The notes beneath the pieces were generated by a model. It saw only the letters and a program-made list of their open reading frames with translations, made no database searches and was not told where the DNA came from. From Acidimicrobiales bacterium (GTDB lineage Bacteria > Actinomycetota > Acidimicrobiia > Acidimicrobiales > JACCXE01), in NCBI GenBank assembly GCA_035546775.1, contig DASZWD010000058.1:20547-84546 (forward strand): DNA of 64,000 nucleotides, in the 5' to 3' direction. Positions within the stretch are counted from its first letter, which is position 1. The number at the start of each line of letters is the position of its first letter. The position numbers and the translations under genes were made by a program. Positions 55,370-63,042 of the stretch are shown here, one piece after another.

Positions 55370-55957
55370 GTGCTTGCCGAATCGATGGTCGACGTCGAGG
55401 TGGCGCGCGGCTTCCACGTCGCCGCCGATCTCGCAGTGCCCGAAGACGCCCGCGGCGTCGTCGCCTTCGTGACCCGTGGCGTGGCGTTGGCCGCCGCGTG
55501 CAACGAGCGCGGCTTCGCCACCGTGCAGATGGATCTGGGAGTGTCCGCAGTCGACGTGGAGAACAACGCCACAACCTTCGCCAACGTTGTCACCGCCATC
55601 GTCCGCGAAGCGATGCTGTTCGATCGTCCCATCGGGTACTTCGGTGCCGGTCTCGACGGCGTCGCCGCCCTCGTCGCCGCGTCGCTGCACACCAACGAGG
55701 TCGCGGCCGTGGTGACGCTCGACGCCCCGCTCGACGTTGCCGGCACGCACCTAACCGGCGTGCGCGCCGCGTCGCTATTCCTCGTCAGCGACGAGACGCT
55801 GACGGCGGCGACGCAGGACGCGTTGCCCGCGCTGCCCGGCGGCTCGACACTGGTGCAGCACGCCGCCGACGTCACCAGCGCCGCGGTCGACTGGTTCGAC
55901 CAGTACCTGCGCGGCGTCATGCGCGGCGCGCGCCGGGAGTTGTGGCGCTCGGCCTAG
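55370..55957 (+). CDS. Alpha/beta-hydrolase-like protein lacking the nucleophile
   Basis: 195 residues from a GTG at 55370; the frame is open to 55319, and an ATG at 55385 is another choice. The strand order resembles dienelactone-hydrolase-like proteins of Actinobacteria, with the nucleophile elbow expected at IGYFGAGLDGVAAL (about 88-101). The Ser of GxSxG is absent, and no obvious Asp/His partners remain. Probably a non-catalytic member or pseudo-enzyme. A weak TACTCC box precedes the GTG by 6 bases. Confidence 0.55.
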   Translation: MLAESMVDVEVARGFHVAADLAVPEDARGVVAFVTRGVALAAACNERGFATVQMDLGVSAVDVENNATTFANVVTAIVREAMLFDRPIGYFGAGLDGVAALVAASLHTNEVAAVVTLDAPLDVAGTHLTGVRAASLFLVSDETLTAATQDALPALPGGSTLVQHAADVTSAAVDWFDQYLRGVMRGARRELWRSA

Positions 55958-55973
55958 GCACTAAACAGTCGCG

Positions 55974-57464
55974 GTGCGCCCGTGGACCGACCACCTTCCT
56001 GCCGGCCTGAGTCCTGAAGACGTTCACCTCGGCGCCGCCGGCTCCCTCGTCGCCGCCTGGGAGCAGCGCTGGGCCGCCGATCCATCAAAGGTCGTGCTCG
56101 TCGATACGACCGGCGCCCCGCGGCGCGCCGACGAACTCGAAGCGGCAACCGCCAACGCGGCGGGCCGTTTCGCCGCCGCGGGCGTCGGGCACGGCGACCG
56201 CGTCGCGATAAGCGCCGCGACCTCCTACGAGTTCGTCGTCGCCTACATCGGCCTGCTGCGCCTCGGCGCGACGGCGTTGCCGATGAACACGGCATACCGG
56301 GAGCCCGAGATCGCCCACATCGCCCGCGACGCGGCGATCACCGCCGCCGTCGTCGACGACGCCGAGCGGGCCGAGTGGATCCGCGCCGCGGCACCCACCG
56401 CGATCGTCACCAGCCCGTCGCTCGACCAGTTGCCGCCGTCCGCCGACGTCGCTTTGCCGGCACCCACCGGCGACGACGCCGCGCTGCTCGTCTACACGTC
56501 GGGGACGACCGGCGCGCCGAAGGGCGCGTTGCTGAGCCACCGCAACCTGCTCGTGTCGAGCGAGGCGGTCGCACTGGCGTGGCGCTGGACAGCGGAAGAC
56601 CGTCTGGTGCTGACGCTGCCGCTGTTCCACCTCCACGGCCTCGGTGTCGGACTGCACGGCACGCTGACGACGGGCGCCACCGCGCTGCTGTATCCCGGTT
56701 TCGATCCGAACACGGTGTTCAGCGCCGTCGACACCGGCGCCACGATGTTCTTTGGCGTGCCGACCATGTGGCACCGCCTCGTGGCGGCGCCGGGCGCGAC
56801 GGCGCTGCGCGGCCTGCGCCTGGGCGTTTCCGGGTCGGCACCCCTGCCTGCCGACCTCCACGCCGCCATTGCGGCTATCGCGGGCGCGGCCCCGATCGAG
56901 CGCTACGGGCTGACCGAAACGGTGATGCTGACGTCGAACCCGTACGACGGCGAGCGGCGCGGCGGCTCGGTCGGCTTTCCGTTCCCGCTCGTCGAGGTCC
57001 GGCTCGCGGCCGATGGGGAGATCGAGGCAAAGGCGCCGAACGTGTTCGGGGGCTACTGGCAGCGACCCGACGCCAACGCCGAGTCGTTCGTCGACGGCTG
57101 GTTCCGCACCGGCGACCTCGGCGCCGAAGACGGCGACGGCTACTTGCACATCGTCGGGCGCAAGAAGGAGCTCATCATCACCGGTGGTTTCAACGTGTAC
57201 CCCCGCGAGGTCGAAGAAGCGATCGCCCTGCATCCCGCAGTCGCGGAGGCCGCGGTGGTCGGCGCGCCCGACGCGGAATGGGGCGAGCGCGTGTGCGCGT
57301 TCGTCGTCCTCGGCGACGACGTCAGCGACGCCGAGCTCGACGAGTGGTGCGCGGCGCGCTTGGCGCCCTACAAGCGGCCGCGGCGCTACGAACGCGTCGC
57401 CGCGCTGCCGCGCAACGCGCTGGGCAAGATCGTGCGCGGCGAACTGACGAAGCGCCTCACGTAA
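55974..57464 (+). CDS. AMP-dependent acyl-CoA synthetase/ligase
   Basis: 496 residues from a GTG at 55974. Adenylation motifs seen: VYTSGTTGAPKGALLSH (P-loop), ERYGLTET, GWFRTGDLG, and the C-terminal GRKKELIITGGFNVYP with a final catalytic lysine in RNALGKIVRGEL. Activates a carboxylic acid to its CoA ester; the chain length is not predictable from sequence. It overlaps the convergent UDG gene by 8 bases. The plus-strand hydrolase-like gene ends 16 bases upstream. Confidence 0.9.
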   Translation: MRPWTDHLPAGLSPEDVHLGAAGSLVAAWEQRWAADPSKVVLVDTTGAPRRADELEAATANAAGRFAAAGVGHGDRVAISAATSYEFVVAYIGLLRLGATALPMNTAYREPEIAHIARDAAITAAVVDDAERAEWIRAAAPTAIVTSPSLDQLPPSADVALPAPTGDDAALLVYTSGTTGAPKGALLSHRNLLVSSEAVALAWRWTAEDRLVLTLPLFHLHGLGVGLHGTLTTGATALLYPGFDPNTVFSAVDTGATMFFGVPTMWHRLVAAPGATALRGLRLGVSGSAPLPADLHAAIAAIAGAAPIERYGLTETVMLTSNPYDGERRGGSVGFPFPLVEVRLAADGEIEAKAPNVFGGYWQRPDANAESFVDGWFRTGDLGAEDGDGYLHIVGRKKELIITGGFNVYPREVEEAIALHPAVAEAAVVGAPDAEWGERVCAFVVLGDDVSDAELDEWCAARLAPYKRPRRYERVAALPRNALGKIVRGELTKRLT

Positions 57465-58131
57465 CGAGGGCGACCGCGCGCCTGAACACCGCGTCGAGCA
57501 TGTCCGGGGTCAGCTTGCCGGTGAAGGTGTTCTGCTGACTTGGATGGAACGAGCACACGATGGTGCGGCCGTCGGGCGCGGCCGCTTCGACGCCGTGACC
57601 GAAGCGTGGCCGCGGCCGCACCCCGAGGATGCGGCACACGGCGTCGTAGCCGTACTGGCCGAGCGGAACGACCACGCGCACGCGGTCGAGCAACGCCAGC
57701 TCGCGCACGAGGTAGGGCTCGCAGGTGTCACGTTCTTCGGTCGTCGGCTTGTTCGCCGGCGGCGCGCACCGCACTACGGCGGCCACGTAGGCGTCGTGCA
57801 GTGCGAGCCCGTCATCGCGCCACACGCTCGTAGGCTGATTCGCCAATCCACAGCGGTACATCGAGGCGAACAAGAAGTCGCCCGAACGGTCGCCGGTGAA
57901 CACCCGGCCCGTGCGGTTCCCGCCGTGGGCGGCTGGGGCGAGGCCGACGACGAGGATGCGCGCCTGCGGGTCGCCGAAGCCGGGCACCGGACGCGCCCAG
58001 TATTGGTCGGCGGCGTAGGACGCCCGCTTCTCGACTGCCACCTGCTCGCGCCAGGCGACGAGACGCGGGCACTTGCGACAGTGCACGATCTCGTCGCACA
58101 GCCCCGTCAGTTGGGCCGTCAAATCACTCAC
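57457..58131 (-). CDS. Type 5 uracil-DNA glycosylase (UdgB-like)
   Basis: 224 residues from a GTG at 58131. Iron-sulfur cysteines in HCRKCPRL and later RCAPP and DTCEPYL; the active-site motif VVGLAPAAHGGNRTGR and C-terminal SFHPSQQN match the type 5 family (Rv1259 in M. tuberculosis). Removes uracil and some hypoxanthine from DNA. The GTG is 7 bases after TAGCCT. The longer upstream frame lies in the divergent phosphatase gene. Confidence 0.9.
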   Translation of the reverse strand: MSDLTAQLTGLCDEIVHCRKCPRLVAWREQVAVEKRASYAADQYWARPVPGFGDPQARILVVGLAPAAHGGNRTGRVFTGDRSGDFLFASMYRCGLANQPTSVWRDDGLALHDAYVAAVVRCAPPANKPTTEERDTCEPYLVRELALLDRVRVVVPLGQYGYDAVCRILGVRPRPRFGHGVEAAAPDGRTIVCSFHPSQQNTFTGKLTPDMLDAVFRRAVALVT

Positions 58132-58138
58132 GGCGGGA

Positions 58139-58148
58139 AGGCTACGGT
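58139..58148. promoter_or_regulatory. Overlapping divergent -10 boxes for UDG and phosphatase genes
   Basis: In AGGCTACGGT the minus strand reads TAGCCT (58144-58139) and the plus strand TACGGT (58143-58148), sharing the TA at 58143-58144. They end 7 bases before the UDG GTG and 9 before the phosphatase ATG. Confidence 0.6.
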
Positions 58149-58157
58149 GCCCCCGAC

Positions 58158-58772
58158 ATGCCAACGCCGCCCGCGCCCACCGTCGTGATTTTCGTCCGCC
58201 ACGGCCAGACCCCGTCCACCGGCAAGGTCCTGCCCGGTCGCGCCGCCGGCCTGGCCCTGGCCGAAAAGGGCCAAGCGCAGGCGCAGGCCGTCGCCGACCA
58301 CTTGCGCGAGTCCAAGAACGTCGCCGCCGTGTACGCCTCGCCGTTGCAGCGCACGCGCGAGACGGCGGCGCCGATCGGCAAGGCACTCGGTATGAAGGTG
58401 CAAATCGAGCGCGGCCTGCTGGAATGCGACTTCGGGGAATGGACCGGGGCGTCGCTGGCGAAGCTGCGCAAGCTCTCGGAGTGGAAAGCGGTGCAGCGCA
58501 ACCCGTCGGGCTTCCGGTTCCCGGGGGGCGAGAGCTTCGCCGAGATGCAAACGCGCATGACGTCGACGGTCGACAAGTTCCGTGCGGCCCATCCCGGCAA
58601 GACGGTGATCGCGGTGTCCCACGCCGACCCGATCAAGGCAGCCGCGGCGAGCGCGCTCGGAGTGCCGCTCGACTTGTTCCAACGCATCGACGTTTCGCCG
58701 TGTTCGATGACGGTCATCGCCTACGGCAACGAGGGCCCGTTCGTGCACTGCGTCAACCGGGTGGTCACGTAA
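58158..58772 (+). CDS. Histidine phosphatase (phosphoglycerate-mutase family)
   Basis: 204 residues. FVRHGQT supplies the phosphorylated histidine, RTRETA the second arginine, and VSHADPI the second histidine. Substrate unknown; the Rv2135c homologue sits in the same gene order with DUF3090 and SCO1664 genes. TAATG overlap couples it to the next gene. Confidence 0.92.
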   Translation: MPTPPAPTVVIFVRHGQTPSTGKVLPGRAAGLALAEKGQAQAQAVADHLRESKNVAAVYASPLQRTRETAAPIGKALGMKVQIERGLLECDFGEWTGASLAKLRKLSEWKAVQRNPSGFRFPGGESFAEMQTRMTSTVDKFRAAHPGKTVIAVSHADPIKAAAASALGVPLDLFQRIDVSPCSMTVIAYGNEGPFVHCVNRVVT

Positions 58773-59290
58773 TGGCGGGTGAAAGCTACGAGTTCACCGA
58801 CGCCGACCTCGTCACCGTCGGCACGGTCGGTACGCCGGGTCGCCGCGTGTTCTTGCTCCAGGTGCGCGCCGCGGCGGACGTCGTGACGCTCAAGCTGGAA
58901 AAGCAACAGGTCGCGGCGTTGGGCGCTGCCCTCGTCGAGCGCCTGCAAGATCTTCCCGTCACCCAGGAACTGCCACTGGACCTCGAACTCCAGCAGCCAC
59001 TCGAAGTGGCGTGGGTGGTGGGAGCTATGGGCCTCGGCTACCTCGACGCCCTCGACCGCCTGGTGCTCGACGCCGTCGAAGCCGTCGAGACCGACGAGGA
59101 AGGCAACCCCGTCGAACCGCACGGCCGCTGCCGCGTCCTCATCACCCGCGAGCAGGGCCGTGCCCTCGCCATCCGCGCCGTGATGCTCGTCGAGTCCGGC
59201 CGTCCCCCATGCCCCTGGTGCGGGCATCCCCTCGACCCGCAGGGTCACACGTGTCCGAAGAAGAACGGTCACCACGCGCCCGAGCGATGA
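58772..59290 (+). CDS. DUF3090-family protein
   Basis: 172 residues. The family runs beside the histidine phosphatase and SCO1664 genes in Actinobacteria. Features: RRVFLLQVRAAADVVTLKLE, QPLEVAWVVGAMGLGYL, and a C-terminal zinc-knuckle-like CPWCGHPLDPQGHTCPKK (C-x2-C...C). Function unknown. Starts at TAATG and ends as ATGA into the next gene. Confidence 0.88.
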   Translation: MAGESYEFTDADLVTVGTVGTPGRRVFLLQVRAAADVVTLKLEKQQVAALGAALVERLQDLPVTQELPLDLELQQPLEVAWVVGAMGLGYLDALDRLVLDAVEAVETDEEGNPVEPHGRCRVLITREQGRALAIRAVMLVESGRPPCPWCGHPLDPQGHTCPKKNGHHAPER

Positions 59291-59976
59291 CGGTACTCGC
59301 CGCCGGCGAGATCGTCATCGAGGGGCGCATGCCCTGGAGTTCGAACCAGACGCTGCTGACGACGGTCACGTGCGGCGACGAATCGATCCGAGCGGTGTAC
59401 AAGCCCGAGAGCGGCGAGCGGCCACTGTGGGACTACCCGCACGGTCTGTGGCGTCGTGAGGTGGCCACCTACGTCGTGAGCGAAGCGCTCGGCTGGGATC
59501 TCGTGCCCGAGACCGTGTCGCGGTTCGACGCGCCGATGGGCCAGGGTTCGCTCCAGCGCTTCATCGAGGACGCCGACTTCGAGCAGCACTACTTCACCCT
59601 GCTCGACGACGAGTCGACGCACGACCGGCTGCGCCAGATGTGCGTGTTCGACCTCGTCGTCAACAACGCCGACCGCAAGGGTGGCCACTGCCTCATCACG
59701 AGCACGGGCGAGCTGCTCGGCGTCGACCACGGCCTCACCTTCCAACCGGTGCCGCGGCTGCGCACGGTCATCTGGGAGTTCGGCGGCCAGCCCATCCCTG
59801 GGACGTGGCGCGACGATTTGCGCCGCGTGGCCGACGCGCCCCTCGCCGCGCTCGACGAGCTCCTCGATGCTCCCGAGATCGCGGCGCTGCGCCGCCGTTG
59901 CCTCGCCGTCGCCGACCTCCCGCACATCCCCGACGTCGCCGAGGACTACCGCCACTACCCCTGGCCCTACGTCTGA
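59287..59976 (+). CDS. SCO1664-family (kinase-like fold) protein
   Basis: 229 residues. PI3/PI4-kinase-like traits: IRAVYKPESGERPLWDYP (nucleotide lysine), CVFDLVVNNADRKGGH as the catalytic loop, and LGVDHGLTF as the metal-binding DHG. Likely an ATP-dependent phosphotransferase of unknown substrate. Overlaps DUF3090 by ATGA and the next gene by TGATG. Confidence 0.88.
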   Translation: MTVLAAGEIVIEGRMPWSSNQTLLTTVTCGDESIRAVYKPESGERPLWDYPHGLWRREVATYVVSEALGWDLVPETVSRFDAPMGQGSLQRFIEDADFEQHYFTLLDDESTHDRLRQMCVFDLVVNNADRKGGHCLITSTGELLGVDHGLTFQPVPRLRTVIWEFGGQPIPGTWRDDLRRVADAPLAALDELLDAPEIAALRRRCLAVADLPHIPDVAEDYRHYPWPYV

Positions 59977-60989
59977 TGTCCTACCGAGAAGAGTTGGTCG
60001 ACAAGGGCGATCTCGACGAGCTGACGCGTTTCGTCGAACGTCTCACCGAGCAGGCGGACTGGGACGAATTGGTGTGGGTACGCGACGACTGCCGCGCGGC
60101 CGCGGCGCGCGGCAAGCAGCTGTGGCCCGTCACCGCGTTCGTGAACTACGCGCTGGCGTTGGAAGGACCCGGGGACGTTGCGGCCCGCGCCATCGAGGAC
60201 GCGGCGGGCCCGGGCGCGGCGGCGGCACGCTTCGGGCTGGGACCGCTCACCGAGGTGGCGGCCTCGACCCACGCGTGGGACGAAGTCGGGCCGTATCTCG
60301 CCGGTGCCGGTCCCGTCGCCGGCGTGTTCGCCCAGGAGTGCGTTGTGCGCGGCGCCGACCTCACCCAGGCCGCGGCCGACGAGCCGTCGATCTACGACGT
60401 GCCGCTGGTGCTCGCCAAGTGGGAGCCGCCGTACGAGGTGGCGACGTACAAGCTCGACCAGGCGGAGTTCCCGGCGCCGGACCGTCCCGGCAAGACGGCG
60501 TGGTCGTCCGTGTCCTTGCAGGGCGCCGAGTTCGAGGCGGACGACGACACCGAGGAGGGGCGCAGCGCCCTCATTGATCTCGTCGTGCACTGGGCCAACG
60601 AGTCGAACGGGCGCGTCGACGCCACCGGTGTGGTGGGCGACGTCGCCGGCGCCTTGCGGTCGCTCGGACTCACGACGGCGCGCGTCGCCGCCATCGCCCC
60701 CGAGGACGCCTTCGCCCACATGGCGTGGGCCGCGGCGTCGGGCGGCGCCCACGGCCGCCGGCGCGGCGGGGCTGCCGGCCGCTTCGGCGCCTGGTGGGCG
60801 GCCGCGGCGGTCGTCGACCTCACCCACGACTGGCCCCTCACGGCCGAGGAGTTGGGTGACGCCGTCGACGAGATGCGCTGGTACCTGTGGGACGAGGGCC
60901 ACGATCCGGCCGGCTGGTCACTGCGCCTCGCGGTCGAGGATCCCGAGCACGGCCTGGCCTGGGCCGTCGTCGCCTCTGACGCCGACTGA
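59976..60989 (+). CDS. Conserved hypothetical protein ending the phosphatase/DUF3090/SCO1664 operon
   Basis: 337 residues, translationally coupled by TGATG. I do not recognise the family. The N-terminal half is helical (ELVDKGDLDELTRFVERLTE, AFVNYALALEGPGDVAARAI); the C-terminal half is mixed, with LTHDWPLTAEELGDAV and DPEHGLAWAVVASDAD. Soluble and acidic. Context suggests it works with the kinase-like protein. Confidence 0.75.
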   Translation: MSYREELVDKGDLDELTRFVERLTEQADWDELVWVRDDCRAAAARGKQLWPVTAFVNYALALEGPGDVAARAIEDAAGPGAAAARFGLGPLTEVAASTHAWDEVGPYLAGAGPVAGVFAQECVVRGADLTQAAADEPSIYDVPLVLAKWEPPYEVATYKLDQAEFPAPDRPGKTAWSSVSLQGAEFEADDDTEEGRSALIDLVVHWANESNGRVDATGVVGDVAGALRSLGLTTARVAAIAPEDAFAHMAWAAASGGAHGRRRGGAAGRFGAWWAAAAVVDLTHDWPLTAEELGDAVDEMRWYLWDEGHDPAGWSLRLAVEDPEHGLAWAVVASDAD

Positions 60990-60993
60990 GCGG

Positions 60994-61344
60994 CTACCGC
61001 GCGGCGCGCAGGTCGCTGAGGAGGTCGGAGGTCTCGGCGAGTGAGTTGATGAGCAGTTGTTTGGCGACGCGCAGCAACTCGATCGCCGTCTTGTCGCGAA
61101 TGGCGTAGAGCACCGAGGTTCCCTCCTTGCGCGACGTCACGAGTCCCGCACGGCGCAAGACCGCGAGTTGCTGAGACAGATGCGACGCCTCGATACCGAC
61201 AAGCGGCTGGAGCTCGCTCACGGAGTGCTCGCCCTCCGAGAGGACCTCCAACGCCCGGATCCGCGCCGGATGGGCAAGGGCGCGGAACAACTCCGCTTTC
61301 AACTCGGAGATCGGCGCACTCGTGGGCGTTCGGCGAGCCGGCAT
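60994..61344 (-). CDS. ArsR-family winged-helix regulator without cysteines
   Basis: 116 residues from the ATG at 61344. Winged helix: FRALAHPARIRALEVLSEGE, recognition helix EASHLSQQLAVLRRAGLV, wing RKEGTSVLYAI. No cysteine is present from this start, so classical metal sensing by ELCVCDL is excluded. It probably represses the divergent SulP gene. The ATG follows TACTAT by 6 bases. Confidence 0.88.
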   Translation of the reverse strand: MPARRTPTSAPISELKAELFRALAHPARIRALEVLSEGEHSVSELQPLVGIEASHLSQQLAVLRRAGLVTSRKEGTSVLYAIRDKTAIELLRVAKQLLINSLAETSDLLSDLRAAR

Positions 61345-61350
61345 GCACAC

Positions 61351-61410
61351 ATAGTACAGTTCATCAATCTTATATATCTGTCATATTATGAATCTTTCTA
61401 TGAGGCGCCG
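61351..61410. promoter_or_regulatory. A/T-rich divergent promoter and candidate ArsR operator
   Basis: On the minus strand TACTAT (61356-61351) and on the plus strand TACAGT (61355-61360) share the TA at 61355-61356. Downstream lies a strongly A/T-rich stretch with an imperfect inverted repeat (TTCAT...CTTATATATCTG...ATATTATGAA, about 61360-61392), a likely ArsR operator. The SulP start (GTG 61417) follows a leader of about 45-50 bases. Confidence 0.5.
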
Positions 61411-61416
61411 CCGCCC

Positions 61417-63042
61417 GTGACCGAGTTCATCCCTGGTCGACGCGACTTCGCCGGGTTCGCCCACACGTGGAAACCGGACGTGCTCGCCGGCGTAACGGTC
61501 GCCATCGTTGCGCTTCCTCTCGCACTGGGGTTCGGCGTTACCACGGGGCTTGGTGCTCGCGCCGGCCTCATCACCGCCATCGTCGCCGGTTTCGTGGCCG
61601 CCGCTTTCGGCGGCTCGAACGTCCAGGTGTCGGGCCCAACCGGGGCCATGACCGTCGTGCTCGTCCCGGTGGTTGCGCGCTACGGCGCCGCGGCTGTTCT
61701 CTCCGTCGGCCTGATCGCAGGCGTCCTCGTGACCGTCGCCGGACTCTTCCGGTTGGGCCGCTTCGTGGCCCTCATACCGTGGCCCGTCGTCGAAGGTTTC
61801 ACCGTGGGGATCGCGGTGATCATCTTTCTGCAGCAGGTGCCCGCCGCACTCGGCGTCTCCAAGCCCAAGGGCGACAACACCGCGGCTGTGGCCGCGCGCG
61901 CCGTCGCACGCGTCAGCCGAACCGCAACCCCGCAGACCCTCGTGCTGGTCAGCCTGGTAGCCGTCGTCATGGTGTTCGGGCCAAGGCTTCGTCGCTCATT
62001 GCCCGTGTCGCTTCTCGGTGTCGTCGCCGCCACGGTCGCCGTCGGTGCGACCGGCTGGAGCGTGGCGCGCATCGGCGCGTTGCCGTCCTCGTTGCCGACG
62101 CCCGCGCTGCCGAATCTTGCGCCCTCGCGTGTCAGCGAACTGTTCAGCGCCGCCCTGGCTGTCGCCGCGCTGGCGGCGCTCGAAAGTCTGCTCTCGGCCA
62201 AGGTCGCCGACGGAATGGCCGACGCGCCGCGCCACGATCCCAACCGGGAGCTGTTCGGCCAGGGGCTCGCGAACATCGCGTCGTCGCTCTTCGGCGGGAT
62301 GCCGGCCACCGGAGCGATCGCGCGCACCGCCGTCAACGTGCGCGCCGGGGCCCGCAGCCGCGTCGCAGCGATGGTTCACGCCGTGTTGCTCGTGCTCGTC
62401 GTCCTCTTTGCCAGCGCACTCGTCGCCCGCATTCCGCTCGCCGCATTGGCGGGCGTGCTCATGGTCACGGCGGTTCGCATGGTGGATGGCCACAATGTCC
62501 GCGCCATCCTGCGCTCCACGCGCGGCGACGCGTCGGTGATGGTGGTCACTGCCGCCGCGACCGTCGCCTTCGATCTCATCGTGGCGGTAGAGATTGGCCT
62601 GGCCGTCGCCGTGGTGTTGGCGCTACGCAACGTCGCTCAGTCGACGGCCGTCATCGCCGAACCCGTCGGCACGGAGGTCGCCGTCGACGACGAGCAGCGC
62701 TGGCTGCACGAACACATCGTGACGTATCGCCTCGACGGCGCGCTCTTCTTCGGCGCGGCGCAAGCGTTTCTCCGGGAATTGGTCGCCGTGGGTGACGTGC
62801 GCGTCGTGATCTTGCGGCTACCCAACCTGCAGGTGCTCGACGCCACGGGAGCGCAGGCGATCGGCGACATCATCGAAGAACTCGAGCGGCGAAACATCAC
62901 CGTGTTGGTGAAGGGCGCGAGCGCTGATCACCATCGCCTCCTCAGTGCGGTTGGTGCTCTCGACCGTCTCGCCGACGACCGCCACGTGTTCGACAACCTC
63001 AACGACGCGGTGGCTCACGCCCGCGCCCATGTCAGCCGATGA
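61417..63042 (+). CDS. SulP-family anion transporter with STAS domain
   Basis: 541 residues from a GTG at 61417; upstream there is no other start in frame, and an out-of-frame ATG lies nearby. The membrane domain (about 15-410, about ten to twelve helices) has the SulP features KPDVLAGVTVAIVALPLALG, VQVSGPTGAMTVVL and GMPATGAIARTAVN. The STAS domain (about 430-541) includes LPNLQVLDATGAQAIGDI. Transports sulfate or bicarbonate-type anions; the ion is not settled by sequence. Controlled by the ArsR gene (inference). Confidence 0.9.
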   Translation: MTEFIPGRRDFAGFAHTWKPDVLAGVTVAIVALPLALGFGVTTGLGARAGLITAIVAGFVAAAFGGSNVQVSGPTGAMTVVLVPVVARYGAAAVLSVGLIAGVLVTVAGLFRLGRFVALIPWPVVEGFTVGIAVIIFLQQVPAALGVSKPKGDNTAAVAARAVARVSRTATPQTLVLVSLVAVVMVFGPRLRRSLPVSLLGVVAATVAVGATGWSVARIGALPSSLPTPALPNLAPSRVSELFSAALAVAALAALESLLSAKVADGMADAPRHDPNRELFGQGLANIASSLFGGMPATGAIARTAVNVRAGARSRVAAMVHAVLLVLVVLFASALVARIPLAALAGVLMVTAVRMVDGHNVRAILRSTRGDASVMVVTAAATVAFDLIVAVEIGLAVAVVLALRNVAQSTAVIAEPVGTEVAVDDEQRWLHEHIVTYRLDGALFFGAAQAFLRELVAVGDVRVVILRLPNLQVLDATGAQAIGDIIEELERRNITVLVKGASADHHRLLSAVGALDRLADDRHVFDNLNDAVAHARAHVSR

